64,000 bases of DNA. Source: GCA-2705995 sp965661625. GTDB taxonomy: Bacteria > Bacteroidota > Bacteroidia > Flavobacteriales_G > Salibacteraceae. This document shows, piece by piece, positions 9,396-17,531 of the stretch. The stretch spans positions 1 to 64,000 of the forward strand of contig CBFIEM010000012.1 in assembly GCA_965661625.1 (NCBI GenBank), read 5' to 3'. A model generated the notes under the pieces. The model had not been told where the DNA came from. It made no database searches and saw only the letters and a program-made list of their open reading frames with translations. The position numbers and the translations under genes were made by a program. The first letter of the stretch is position 1. Every line of letters begins with the position of its first letter.

Positions 9396-10525
9396 TACAA
9401 GCGCCTCATCAATTTTTTAACCTGTTCATTTTTCCAAGAGGCAAAAGTACCTTCTTTTATGCGTTTTCTTGCTTCGCCTACAAGCCAAAGGTAAAACCCT
9501 AAATTATGAATAGTTGCAATTTGTCCTCCTAATAGCTCATGACTATGAACCAGGTGCCGGAGATATGCTTTAGTGTATGCTTGATCTACATAAGTAGTGC
9601 CTTGCGGGTCGAGCTGACTAAAGTCTTTTTCCCATTTTTTATTTTTAATATTAATTACACCTTCCGATGTGTAGATTAATCCGTGGCGCGCATTTCGAGA
9701 TGGTAAAACGCAATCAAACATATCGACACCCAGAGCAATGCATTCCAATATATTTTCAGGTGTTCCTACCCCCATTAAGTAACGCGGTTTGTCAGCGGGA
9801 AGAATATCACATACCAATTCAGTAGAGCGGTACATTTCTTCAGCAGGCTCCCCAACACTAAGACCTCCGATAGCATTTCCAGGCATTCCAGCGTTGGCGA
9901 TATATGCTGCGCTCTCTTTTCTTAAATCGTCATAAGTGCTGCCTTGCACAATGGGAAAGAGTACTTGTTCGTATCCGTACCTAGGTTCAGTCTTGTTGAA
10001 TTGATCAATACAACGATCCAGCCAGCGATGGGTCATTTGCATCGATTTTTTAGCATACCCGTAGTCGCAAGGGTACGGTGTACATTCATCAAATGCCATC
10101 ATAAAGTCAGCCCCAATGGTACGCTGAATATCCATTACTCGTTCAGGAGTAAATAGGTGCTTAGAGCCATCAATATGGCTGCTAAATTCAACACCATTCT
10201 CTTTAATCTTGCGCTGATTTGAAAGTGAATATACTTGGTACCCTCCTGAATCTGTTAATATAGGACGGTCCCAACCATTGAATTTGTGTAATCCACTCGC
10301 CTCTGCAATTACATCAAGTCCGGGCTTTAGAAATAAGTGATACGTATTCCCTAAAATAATTTGGGCCTCAATGTCTTCCTTCAACTCACGTTGATGAACA
10401 CCTTTTACAGTGCCGGCAGTACCAACAGGCATAAATATAGGGGTGGCAATTGTACCATGATCGGTTTGAATAGTACCTGCACGTGCTTTTGAACCAGAAT
10501 CAATTGCTTCAATAGAAAACTTCAT
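9395..10525 (-). CDS. tgt: tRNA-guanine transglycosylase (queuine synthesis)
   Basis: A 376-residue enzyme that exchanges guanine 34 of Asp, Asn, His and Tyr tRNAs for preQ1 in the queuosine pathway. Visible motifs are TPIFMPVGTAGTVKGV, ILGNTYHLFLKPG, RPILTDSGGYQVYSLS (first catalytic Asp), GGLSVGEPAEEM and GVDMFDCVLPSRNARHG (nucleophile Asp). The usual zinc-binding CxCxxC motif near the C-terminus is not evident: the region after NKKWEKDF reads SQLDPQGTTYVDQAYTKA, with no cysteines where CPVCHCKTC-like residues normally sit. It heads the tgt-lptG-accA array; a -7-like element lies upstream at 10547-10554. Confidence 0.93.
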   Translation of the reverse strand: MKFSIEAIDSGSKARAGTIQTDHGTIATPIFMPVGTAGTVKGVHQRELKEDIEAQIILGNTYHLFLKPGLDVIAEASGLHKFNGWDRPILTDSGGYQVYSLSNQRKIKENGVEFSSHIDGSKHLFTPERVMDIQRTIGADFMMAFDECTPYPCDYGYAKKSMQMTHRWLDRCIDQFNKTEPRYGYEQVLFPIVQGSTYDDLRKESAAYIANAGMPGNAIGGLSVGEPAEEMYRSTELVCDILPADKPRYLMGVGTPENILECIALGVDMFDCVLPSRNARHGLIYTSEGVINIKNKKWEKDFSQLDPQGTTYVDQAYTKAYLRHLVHSHELLGGQIATIHNLGFYLWLVGEARKRIKEGTFASWKNEQVKKLMRRL

Positions 10526-10546
10526 GCTGTTGATAAATTGAGCTCA

Positions 10547-10554
10547 CAAAGATA
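10547..10554 (-). promoter_or_regulatory. Putative -7 element of the tgt operon
   Basis: On the minus strand this reads TATCTTTG, a match to TAnnTTTG, 21 bases before the tgt start. No clear TTTG lies 19 bases further upstream. Confidence 0.4.
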
Positions 10555-10603
10555 GAATAACCCTGTGCACAGCCTTTGCTTATTTTATTTTTGACGCGTG
10601 TTA

Positions 10604-11716
10604 ATGTCAACTGAAATAATCATACTTATTGTTATCGCATCTGGGCTAATCTGTTATCAGCTCGTGTTGTTGTTGGCTATTGTTTGGCGCAAAAACACTG
10701 CCTCTTCCGAACAACATAACGAGCCAGTAAGTGTAATTATCGCGGCACGAAATGAGGCTGAATCCTTATTGAATTACTTGCCTCAAGTTCTCGATCAAGA
10801 TTATCCCAACTTTGAAGTAATTGTAGTTAATGATTGCTCTACAGATGAGACTCCCGATATATTGAGGGGCTTTCAAGAACGCTATCCAAACTTGAAAGTA
10901 TCTACTGTTCAAGAAAATCGATCTTTCGAAGGGGGAAAAAAATTCGCCATCTCCATGGGGATAAAAGCAGCAAAACACGAATCATTAGTGTTTATTGATG
11001 CCGATTGTTATCCTGCTTCAAATCAATGGCTTAAGTTAATGGCATCGGGGCTTACTAAACGAAATATTGTCCTTGGCTATGGAGGGTTAACAACTCAAAA
11101 AGGATTCCTCAATGCATTGATTCGTTTTGATACCCTATGGGTAGCCACCCAGTACCTCGGATTTGCCAAACTAGGAATGCCATATATGGGAGTTGGAAGG
11201 AATATGGGCTACAAACAATTCTTATTTTTCGATAATAAAGGGTTTGCCACTCACCTCGATCTTCGTTCTGGCGATGATGATTTGTTCGTAAACCAAGTTG
11301 CAAATGCCAAGAATACAACCGTAATGCTCGATCCGAACGCGTTTACGTTTTCACCTGCAAAGCAGTCATTAAAAGCGTGGCTATGGCAAAAGAAACGTCA
11401 TGTAACCACTTCACCGCGGTATAAAGCGCTGCACAAACTCGTTTTATCAATCTATCCCTTGTTAGTTTATTCATTTCAACTCGTCGTTCTCATGTGCTTA
11501 ATGGTGCTGCCCATAAGTTCGTGGTGGTTAATAGGTAGTGTTATAGCGGGTAAACTATTCCTTCACGCCGTTGTCGGCTTCTTTGTTGGGAAACAATTTG
11601 AAAATCAGTGGCTTGGTGCAGCAGCTCCATTGTTGGAATTTCCCTTATTCTTGTTTTACCCAATCGTATTGGCCTCTAATTTTTTGGAGGAGGCAAATAC
11701 GTGGCGCAAAATCTAG
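10604..11716 (+). CDS. Membrane-anchored family 2 glycosyltransferase
   Basis: A 370-residue GT2 protein. It has one N-terminal membrane helix (about residues 4-26), a GT-A domain with VSVIIAARNEAESLLNYLP, VIVVNDCSTDET and VFIDADCYP (DxD-like), a later GDDDLFVNQVA and QKKRHVTTSPRY (QxxRW-like) motif, and three C-terminal hydrophobic segments. This layout resembles processive or lipid-linked sugar transferases of the inner membrane. The acceptor cannot be told. I chose ATG at 10604 over a GTG two codons upstream. rsmG follows after 9 bases and is probably co-transcribed. Confidence 0.88.
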   Translation: MSTEIIILIVIASGLICYQLVLLLAIVWRKNTASSEQHNEPVSVIIAARNEAESLLNYLPQVLDQDYPNFEVIVVNDCSTDETPDILRGFQERYPNLKVSTVQENRSFEGGKKFAISMGIKAAKHESLVFIDADCYPASNQWLKLMASGLTKRNIVLGYGGLTTQKGFLNALIRFDTLWVATQYLGFAKLGMPYMGVGRNMGYKQFLFFDNKGFATHLDLRSGDDDLFVNQVANAKNTTVMLDPNAFTFSPAKQSLKAWLWQKKRHVTTSPRYKALHKLVLSIYPLLVYSFQLVVLMCLMVLPISSWWLIGSVIAGKLFLHAVVGFFVGKQFENQWLGAAAPLLEFPLFLFYPIVLASNFLEEANTWRKI

Positions 11717-11725
11717 CTTCGTCTT

Positions 11726-12367
11726 ATGGATAATGTAGCGTTGATATCTTCCTATTTTCCGGATTTGACTGCAGAGCAAATCCATCAATTCACGCAATTG
11801 AAACCACTTTACGTCGATTGGAATGAACAGATAAATGTGATTTCACGTAAAGATATAGATCAACTTTATGAACGTCATGTGTTGCACAGTCTTGGACTGG
11901 TAAAGTTTCATGAGTTTTCCCCCGGATCTAAAATACTAGATGTGGGTACTGGCGGCGGTTTTCCAGGAATTCCGCTCGCAATCATGTTTCCGGAGTGTCA
12001 ATTTTTACTGGTTGACTCAATAGGAAAGAAAATCAAAGTGGTTCGTGAGGTTGCCGAAGCACTAAATTTGAACAATGTTACAGCAATGCATCAACGTGCC
12101 GAAAAAGTAACAGGTTCGTTTAATTTTATTGTGAGCAGAGCTGTTACACGGATGAAACCATTTTATCAATGGGTCCATAATAAGGTGGCTATTACAGCTA
12201 AAAACCAGTTACGAACAAACGGAATTCTTTACCTCAAAGGTGGCGACTTAACTGAAGAGATGGAAGAGTTTGGGCGTCCTTATGAAGAATTTGATCTCAA
12301 CAAAGTGTTTGTCGAGGAGTTTTTCAATACGAAGAAAGTGATTTACGTACCTGTTAATGCACAATAA
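11726..12367 (+). CDS. rsmG: 16S rRNA (guanine-527-N7)-methyltransferase RsmG
   Basis: A 213-residue Rossmann methyltransferase that makes m7G527 in 16S rRNA with S-adenosylmethionine. The N-terminal DWNEQINVISRKDIDQLYERHVLHS is the family signature region. KILDVGTGGGFPGIPLA is the SAM-binding glycine motif, FLLVDSIGKKIKVV follows, and FIVSRAVTRM is the conserved active-site segment. Length is standard. It sits immediately downstream of a glycosyltransferase gene, and its end overlaps the convergent multicopper oxidase gene by 14 bases. Confidence 0.96.
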   Translation: MDNVALISSYFPDLTAEQIHQFTQLKPLYVDWNEQINVISRKDIDQLYERHVLHSLGLVKFHEFSPGSKILDVGTGGGFPGIPLAIMFPECQFLLVDSIGKKIKVVREVAEALNLNNVTAMHQRAEKVTGSFNFIVSRAVTRMKPFYQWVHNKVAITAKNQLRTNGILYLKGGDLTEEMEEFGRPYEEFDLNKVFVEEFFNTKKVIYVPVNAQ

Positions 12368-13523
12368 GCTTCTTGACAGATCTTCCTAACCGCGCGAAAT
12401 AAACACCCGAAGGAATACGGGCTAAATTGATGCGATGTGTGCCGGGACCAACGTAATCTTGGTATACTAATCCGCCCGTAATATCCCTAACCTCTAATGC
12501 TCCCGAAATTAGTGTTTCTAAATTGAAACTTCCGTTGCTTGGATTTGGGAACAACTTGAAAGTAACTTCAGACTTCTCTTGAACACTATTGATTAAGTCG
12601 TATTCGATTTCCCATACTTGAGTTTGAAGAACATCATCAGAAATGGGATCATGCCGATCAACTTCTACCGCATAAATTCCACCTACACTTGCTGACAGTA
12701 GGACGCTATACCTTTCTCCGGGGTAGAGCTTAAGGGAATCTTGCGTAAGGCTAGTTGGAAGTATGCGGCCATCACTCATAATCGCTTCTGCTTCCAGGCC
12801 GTCGGGGAATCTGTAGGTAACAGCTCCATAACTGATGTTGCCGAGACGCAGCAGGGCAGGTAAGGTGTCTTGAACTAATGCAAAAGCGCTATCTGATAAT
12901 TGATTTCCACTTAGCCCATTAAGCATAAAATAATTCGATTCAAACAGGTTGAAGGGACCAGGAGCTATGGGGTTGTCATTCCATGTTCGGTCCATGTCTG
13001 AGGATAAAATCTCTACCGATTCTGAAAAGCGAGGGCCTCCGTTATATACCTCATTTGGGTCGTCAGCCTCTATTATTACCATCCCATACATGCCCATGGT
13101 GAGGTGTAAGGTGGTGAGCACATGACAGTGGTATAAGTAAACCCCCTCATGAGGTGAGGCGAAATTGTAAGTAAATTCTTGATTACTGTAAATCGGAAAG
13201 GAGGTGGAAGGTACACCGTCGTTTAGCTGATCCACATCCAACCCATGCCAATGAATGGTGTGGTCTTCCTGACTGGCATTGAAAAGTTTTATTTCAAGCG
13301 AATCACCAAAAGTTGCCCTAATCGTTGGAGCGGGAAGGGTTATTGGTGTTTGTTGTGGGGGGCCAGTTACTAATCCAAAACCCCAAATATTCGTTGTTGT
13401 ATTATCATCAAGTAGGTGCAATCCATCCATTTGTGCAGCTAAATAATACCGTGCTTTACCTTGCCCAATACCCGAAGATGAAAGGGCAAATATGCCGAGT
13501 AAAATCAGTGTAAGCTGTTTCAT
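12354..13523 (-). CDS. Multicopper-oxidase-like protein with T9SS sorting domain (second half of a split pair)
   Basis: A 389-residue secreted cupredoxin protein. After a signal peptide (about residues 1-20), a first cupredoxin domain (about 60-155) carries HWHG (His91, His93) and HCH (His132, Cys133, His134) followed by His140 and MGM (143-145), i.e. two HxH copper motifs plus a type-1 copper ligand set. A second domain (about 165-310) lacks copper ligands. Residues about 315-389 are a type A T9SS C-terminal domain (LFPNPSNGSFNLE to SVKKLIVH), so it should reach the cell surface. Its ATG overlaps the stop of the upstream cupredoxin gene (ATGA). Canonical oxidases need four HxH motifs; here there are two, with the others in the partner gene. 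Confidence 0.85.
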   Translation of the reverse strand: MKQLTLILLGIFALSSSGIGQGKARYYLAAQMDGLHLLDDNTTTNIWGFGLVTGPPQQTPITLPAPTIRATFGDSLEIKLFNASQEDHTIHWHGLDVDQLNDGVPSTSFPIYSNQEFTYNFASPHEGVYLYHCHVLTTLHLTMGMYGMVIIEADDPNEVYNGGPRFSESVEILSSDMDRTWNDNPIAPGPFNLFESNYFMLNGLSGNQLSDSAFALVQDTLPALLRLGNISYGAVTYRFPDGLEAEAIMSDGRILPTSLTQDSLKLYPGERYSVLLSASVGGIYAVEVDRHDPISDDVLQTQVWEIEYDLINSVQEKSEVTFKLFPNPSNGSFNLETLISGALEVRDITGGLVYQDYVGPGTHRINLARIPSGVYFARLGRSVKKLIVH

Positions 13524-14362
13524 GGGACTATGTTTAGATGCGTGATCATCCCGCCTGGGTAAATCCCGTTGTTCGTAACTGAAATTAAGTTGTGGTCATG
13601 AACAGGAAAGGTACCCGGTTTATCAGGAACTAACTGCAGAAGCATGCTGTCGCCAGGCCTAAATGGAATGGTGTCCTTAATCCAATCATTCAGTTTTTGA
13701 TTCACATCGTGAACAATGGTAACATGATACCCATGGAAGTGAAGGGTATGATGCATTTTGCCAGCATTACATACTGCAATAAATAATGTGTCATTCACAT
13801 TTCCAGTTACTTCAATTGCAGGATCCGTTGCTGATTCAGGATGGGTCAGTCCGTTGATGGTGAATTCATTTGGTCTGTAGTTCACATTAAAAGGAGCACT
13901 TGATTCTTGAACAAAAGCTTGTGCTGCAACTGTTGAGTCAAACTCGTTTAACAACCAGTTAAATGTTGTCCAGCCACCAGAAATTATCATACCGTATGCA
14001 CCGAGCTCTCGAGCTGCATTTGCAGTAGAATAGTAGGAGTAAACACCTTCTGGAAGGGTAATATCGAATTGTTGACCTTGTCCCGGGGCAATAAAATTCC
14101 CTTGTTCAAGCACCCCTGGAATTGTGAAGTTATGTTGTGCAGTATCTAGGTTGATTATGTATAACGATTTCTGAATATTCGGTGTGGCACGAATTACAGG
14201 AGTATTCTTAATTGAAAGTACAGAATCCGCAGTAAAAGCTGTAATGCGCATTTCTGTATTCAGAATGGTGTCTGTCCCCGATGAAATGTAGAGGGTATCC
14301 ATAGAAAATGTACTGAATACATTTAGGAGAAATAACGCGGCTAATAACCAGTGGTTTTTCAT
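13520..14362 (-). CDS. Multicopper-oxidase-like protein without Cys ligand (first half of a split pair)
   Basis: A 280-residue secreted protein with a signal peptide (MKNHWLLAALFLLNVFSTFS). The chosen ATG is preferred over one 9 codons upstream because it opens the signal sequence. The first cupredoxin-like domain (about 45-130) has lost the copper ligands. The second (about 180-280) has HHTLHFHGYH (His208, His210) and FPVHDHN (His255, His257), equivalent to the third and fourth HxH motifs of multicopper oxidases, but Asp256 replaces the type-1 Cys. No T9SS tail is present. It overlaps the next gene by 4 bases, so the two halves are probably made together and may form one enzyme. Substrate unknown. 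Confidence 0.8.
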   Translation of the reverse strand: MKNHWLLAALFLLNVFSTFSMDTLYISSGTDTILNTEMRITAFTADSVLSIKNTPVIRATPNIQKSLYIINLDTAQHNFTIPGVLEQGNFIAPGQGQQFDITLPEGVYSYYSTANAARELGAYGMIISGGWTTFNWLLNEFDSTVAAQAFVQESSAPFNVNYRPNEFTINGLTHPESATDPAIEVTGNVNDTLFIAVCNAGKMHHTLHFHGYHVTIVHDVNQKLNDWIKDTIPFRPGDSMLLQLVPDKPGTFPVHDHNLISVTNNGIYPGGMITHLNIVP

Positions 14363-14484
14363 AACTAGCAATGAGTGTGTGGCGCACATGATTTAATACA
14401 TGGCAATGCTACCAGAATAATTTCAATTCCTTTATTAACACTACAATATTAAGGATGTTTTCGGAGCTAGCAGAAACAATCGCA

Positions 14485-16290
14485 TTATGCAGTTTGGAGG
14501 TTGGTGAGGTTTTTATAGATGCCAGAATCTTGTTTCATCAATTCTTCGTGCGAACCTCGCTCTGCAATACGTCCATTCTCCATAACCAAAATACGATTGG
14601 CTTTTCGTATCGTTGAAAGACGGTGGGCAATCACAATACTCGTTCTGTTTTCCATCAATTTCGTCAACGCGTCTTGCACCAATTTTTCGCTTTCACTATC
14701 AAGAGATGAAGTTGCTTCATCTAAGATCAAAATTTTCGGATCCTTTAAAATAGCCCGAGCAATTGCTATGCGTTGCTTTTGACCTCCTGAAAGTTGAACG
14801 CCTCGCTCACCTACAAGTGTGTCTAACCCTTCCTCCATGCGCTCAATGAACTCCCAGGCGTTGGCTTTTTTAGCCGCCTCGATAAGTTCTTCCTCGGTTG
14901 CGTTGGTGTTACCATAAGCAATGTTTTCACGAATACTGCCCCCAAATAAAATAACTTCTTGGGGAACTAATGCCATCTCGTTTCTCAAGGCGCTTAAGTG
15001 ATAAGATTGAATGGGTTTACCGTCTACATTAATACTACCCTTAGATTGAGTGTAAAACCCTAAGACTAAATTCACCGTTGTGGACTTTCCGGCTCCGGAA
15101 GCACCTACAAGTGCAATTGTTTCTCCGGAGGATGCGGTGAAGCTGATATCGTCTAGTACTTTGGTGTGCTCACGGGTAGCGTAATTGAAACTAACATGGT
15201 CAAACGAGACCTCTCCCTTAAAGCCTTCAATACGTTTCGAGTCAGGAGCGTTCTCAGGTATTTCAGCTGCTTCATCCAAAAGTTCAAATAAGCGCTCCGT
15301 AGCGCCAACAGCTTTTTGAATGCGAGCAAATAAATCTGCTGTGCCACCAAATGATGCTCCCACAAATACACTGTAAAGAATAAACGAGAAAAGTTCCCCC
15401 ATTTGAAGTTCGCCTGACTCTGTCAAAAGCACTCCTTGCCATATCACCAAAACGATGGATCCAAAAAGTGCGAAAATGATGAAGCTCGCAAAGAGCCCTC
15501 TCCAAATCGCTGCTTTCATGGCTATTTTACGAATGCTCTCAGTGCTCTTATGATAGCGGAAGATTTCAAAAAACTCATTTGCAAATGATTTAACATTTAC
15601 AATTCCGGTAAAAGTTTCCTCTACAATAACATTCGATTCCGAAACAGCTTCTTGAGTCTCTTTCGATAATCGTTTAATAAAGCGTCCAAAGAAAATTGCA
15701 ATTACGATCACGACCGGCAAGGATGCGAGCATAATCAATGTGAGTTTCCAGGAGTAGAACACCAAAAGCGTGATACCGATAGTTATAATTAATATTTGAC
15801 GGATAAACTCGGCTAAAACAGTTGTGAATGCATCTTGAAGCAAGGTAATGTCACTAGAAATTCGACTGTTTAAATCCCCCACACGCTGAGCATTGAAAAA
15901 ATTCATGGGGAGCTTTATGATATGTCCATATGTGTCCCTTCTAAGGGCGGCAAGCATACGTTCAGTAACATCGCTAAATAAATAGATCCGTAGAAATGAA
16001 AAGATTGCATTTGCTGCGAACAGGCCAAATAATAGAATCGCAACGGTGTTGATGTTTTCAAAATTGACAAACCCTGGGTCTTCTGCTGATTGACTGGAGG
16101 CGTCCACAAGTTTTCCAACGAGGCCAGGGAATACCATAGATGCTCCACTCGATAAGAGTAAGAATATCAAGCCAATACCAAATTTTATGCGATAAGGCTT
16201 TAAGTACTGAAATATGCGTGTCGCCTTTTTCCAAGCATCTTTGCTCAATTTAATCCGTTCTTCGTCTTTTTTCTTTTTGGGCCTAATCAC
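14485..16290 (-). CDS. ABC exporter, fused permease and ATPase (MsbA-like)
   Basis: A 601-residue half-transporter. A six-helix type I exporter domain spans about residues 30-335 (FGIGLIFLLLSSGASMVF to GELFSFILYSVFVGASF). The nucleotide-binding domain follows: Walker A VGASGAGKSTTV, Q-loop VPQEVILFGG, signature LSGGQKQRIAIARAIL, Walker B ILILDEATSSLD and H-loop IVIAHRLSTIR. It should work as a homodimer exporting a lipid or hydrophobic compound. The substrate cannot be read from the sequence. It is separated from the cupredoxin genes by about 120 bases with no clear terminator. Confidence 0.93.
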   Translation of the reverse strand: MIRPKKKKDEERIKLSKDAWKKATRIFQYLKPYRIKFGIGLIFLLLSSGASMVFPGLVGKLVDASSQSAEDPGFVNFENINTVAILLFGLFAANAIFSFLRIYLFSDVTERMLAALRRDTYGHIIKLPMNFFNAQRVGDLNSRISSDITLLQDAFTTVLAEFIRQILIITIGITLLVFYSWKLTLIMLASLPVVIVIAIFFGRFIKRLSKETQEAVSESNVIVEETFTGIVNVKSFANEFFEIFRYHKSTESIRKIAMKAAIWRGLFASFIIFALFGSIVLVIWQGVLLTESGELQMGELFSFILYSVFVGASFGGTADLFARIQKAVGATERLFELLDEAAEIPENAPDSKRIEGFKGEVSFDHVSFNYATREHTKVLDDISFTASSGETIALVGASGAGKSTTVNLVLGFYTQSKGSINVDGKPIQSYHLSALRNEMALVPQEVILFGGSIRENIAYGNTNATEEELIEAAKKANAWEFIERMEEGLDTLVGERGVQLSGGQKQRIAIARAILKDPKILILDEATSSLDSESEKLVQDALTKLMENRTSIVIAHRLSTIRKANRILVMENGRIAERGSHEELMKQDSGIYKNLTNLQTA

Positions 16291-16380
16291 AATAGCTGTT
16301 TATTTTTTACAAAAATAGGGCAATCATTATGGAGAGTGTCACATCTTTGTCGGAAGATTCCAATTTTATTGAGCTGATAG

Positions 16381-16411
16381 TTTGCACCTTTACAGAATTC
16401 ATTTACATTTG
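16381..16411 (+). promoter_or_regulatory. Bacteroidota-type promoter of rpmH
   Basis: TTTG at 16381-16384 and TACATTTG at 16404-16411 are separated by exactly 19 bases, an ideal fit to TTTG-N19-TAnnTTTG. Transcription would start near 16416, leaving a leader of about 27 bases before rpmH. Confidence 0.85.
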
Positions 16412-16442
16412 CACTCCCTTACAAAAAGGAACATTTTAAGCT

Positions 16443-16601
16443 ATGAAACGTACGTATCAACCTTCGAATAGAAAACGCAAAAATAAGCACGGATTCCGTG
16501 AGCGCATGTCGAGCAAGAATGGTCGCAAAGTTTTAGCGGGCAGACGAGCTAAAGGCAGAAAGAAATTAACGGTGTCAGACGAATTACGTCACAAGTTCTA
16601 A
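16443..16601 (+). CDS. rpmH: 50S ribosomal protein L34
   Basis: A 52-residue, very basic ribosomal protein of the large subunit. The translation begins MKRTYQPSNRKRKNKHGFR, the universal L34 signature, followed by RMSSKNGRKVLAGRRAKGRK and a short tail ending LRHKF. It is preceded by a textbook promoter and followed by a terminator, so it is transcribed alone. The usual neighbours rnpA and dnaA are not adjacent here. Confidence 0.97.
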   Translation: MKRTYQPSNRKRKNKHGFRERMSSKNGRKVLAGRRAKGRKKLTVSDELRHKF

Positions 16602-16622
16602 GACTGAATAAATTTCTGTTCG

Positions 16623-16651
16623 AAGGCGTTCAATTTTGGGCGCCTTTTTTT
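16623..16651 (+). terminator. rpmH terminator
   Basis: AAGGCG pairs with CGCCTT around a 12-base loop containing a further CAA/TTG pairing, followed by seven T residues. It overlaps the end of the convergent hydrolase gene, and its A/T-rich flanks may also let it act on the minus strand. Confidence 0.8.
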
Positions 16652-17520
16652 GTTTGTGCTTGTATTAACCGCACCGTTTTATTGGTTAATAATTCATGTC
16701 CGCTAGGAAGAATTATCAATGAATCAGGCTGATTGATTTCCCGGGCAAACTCTTTTCCGAGTTGCGCAGTTATTATCCGATCGTATTTGCCAAATACCTG
16801 ATTTACAGAAATCCCTTTTTCTTTTATTAACCGGGTTACTTCATCCATATCCGGGTTAATCTTAGCATGACTCAGCCACGTCTTGTAAACTAGCTCTCGT
16901 ATGGGTTGATTAGCAATAGAAGAACTCGCAAAGTCGGCTAACCCCTGGCTGATTATCCTCACTTTTTTGAGAAATGATAGCGCATACAGAAAGGGCTTTG
17001 GTTGCTGAAGAATAAATTCATATCCGCTTCTTCCAATAGCCGTGAAGGTTACAAGTTTATACCATGGATTTAACCTTATTCCATCCGGAGCGAACAAATG
17101 CGCACGCGTAATTAAAGTTGGAAAATGTTCCAGCATAACAAGGGCTAATTTACCGCCAAGACTATATCCTCCTACTTCAAATTGGACTACTCCTTCTTTG
17201 TTCATCAAAGCGCTCATGAGTGCTTTAAATTCGTGTTTACTGAATTGGTTCGAGCGGATACGATTTGCAGGGTAAACCGTTTCCCCATGCTGAAAGAGGT
17301 CAAGTGAAATAACTCGGCAGTTGGGAAAAAGGGGGAGAATGGGTTCTACGGCTTCAGCACGTTGGCCAAAACCGTGAAAAAAAATCATTGCTCGTGTGCC
17401 CTCCCCATAGGTTGTGTAGGCTATTCTGACTGCACCATATGTTAACAATTCTCGCAAATCACTTGAGTTTGGGGGTGGGCAGTTCCATGCAAAACTGCTA
17501 TTTTCGCAGCGCCCATCCAA
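16630..17520 (-). CDS. Alpha/beta hydrolase
   Basis: A predicted alpha/beta-hydrolase-fold enzyme. It has the oxyanion-hole motif MIFFHGFGQRAEAVEPI, then VISLDLFQHGET, the nucleophile elbow GYSLGGKLAL (Ser), HLFAPDGI, and a late Asp and His (FGKYDRIIT, LPSGHELL), which together make a complete catalytic triad. The substrate is unknown. The start is uncertain: the longest frame opens with TTG only 11 bases from the divergent carB start, which leaves no room for promoters. A TTG at 17448, just before LTYGAVRIAY, is a plausible shorter start. The 3' end overlaps the rpmH terminator. Confidence 0.8.
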   Translation of the reverse strand: MDGRCENSSFAWNCPPPNSSDLRELLTYGAVRIAYTTYGEGTRAMIFFHGFGQRAEAVEPILPLFPNCRVISLDLFQHGETVYPANRIRSNQFSKHEFKALMSALMNKEGVVQFEVGGYSLGGKLALVMLEHFPTLITRAHLFAPDGIRLNPWYKLVTFTAIGRSGYEFILQQPKPFLYALSFLKKVRIISQGLADFASSSIANQPIRELVYKTWLSHAKINPDMDEVTRLIKEKGISVNQVFGKYDRIITAQLGKEFAREINQPDSLIILPSGHELLTNKTVRLIQAQTKKGAQN

Positions 17521-17531
17521 AATAAAGACAA

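Noticed and set aside
12354..14362. Frameshift splitting one multicopper oxidase gene
   Set aside because: Both parts have their own start codon and signal peptide, and the 4-base ATGA overlap is a normal operon junction.
17466..17506. Promoter for carB (TTTG and TATTTTCG)
   Set aside because: The two boxes are 27 bases apart, too far for the 19-base spacing, and the second box has a mismatch.
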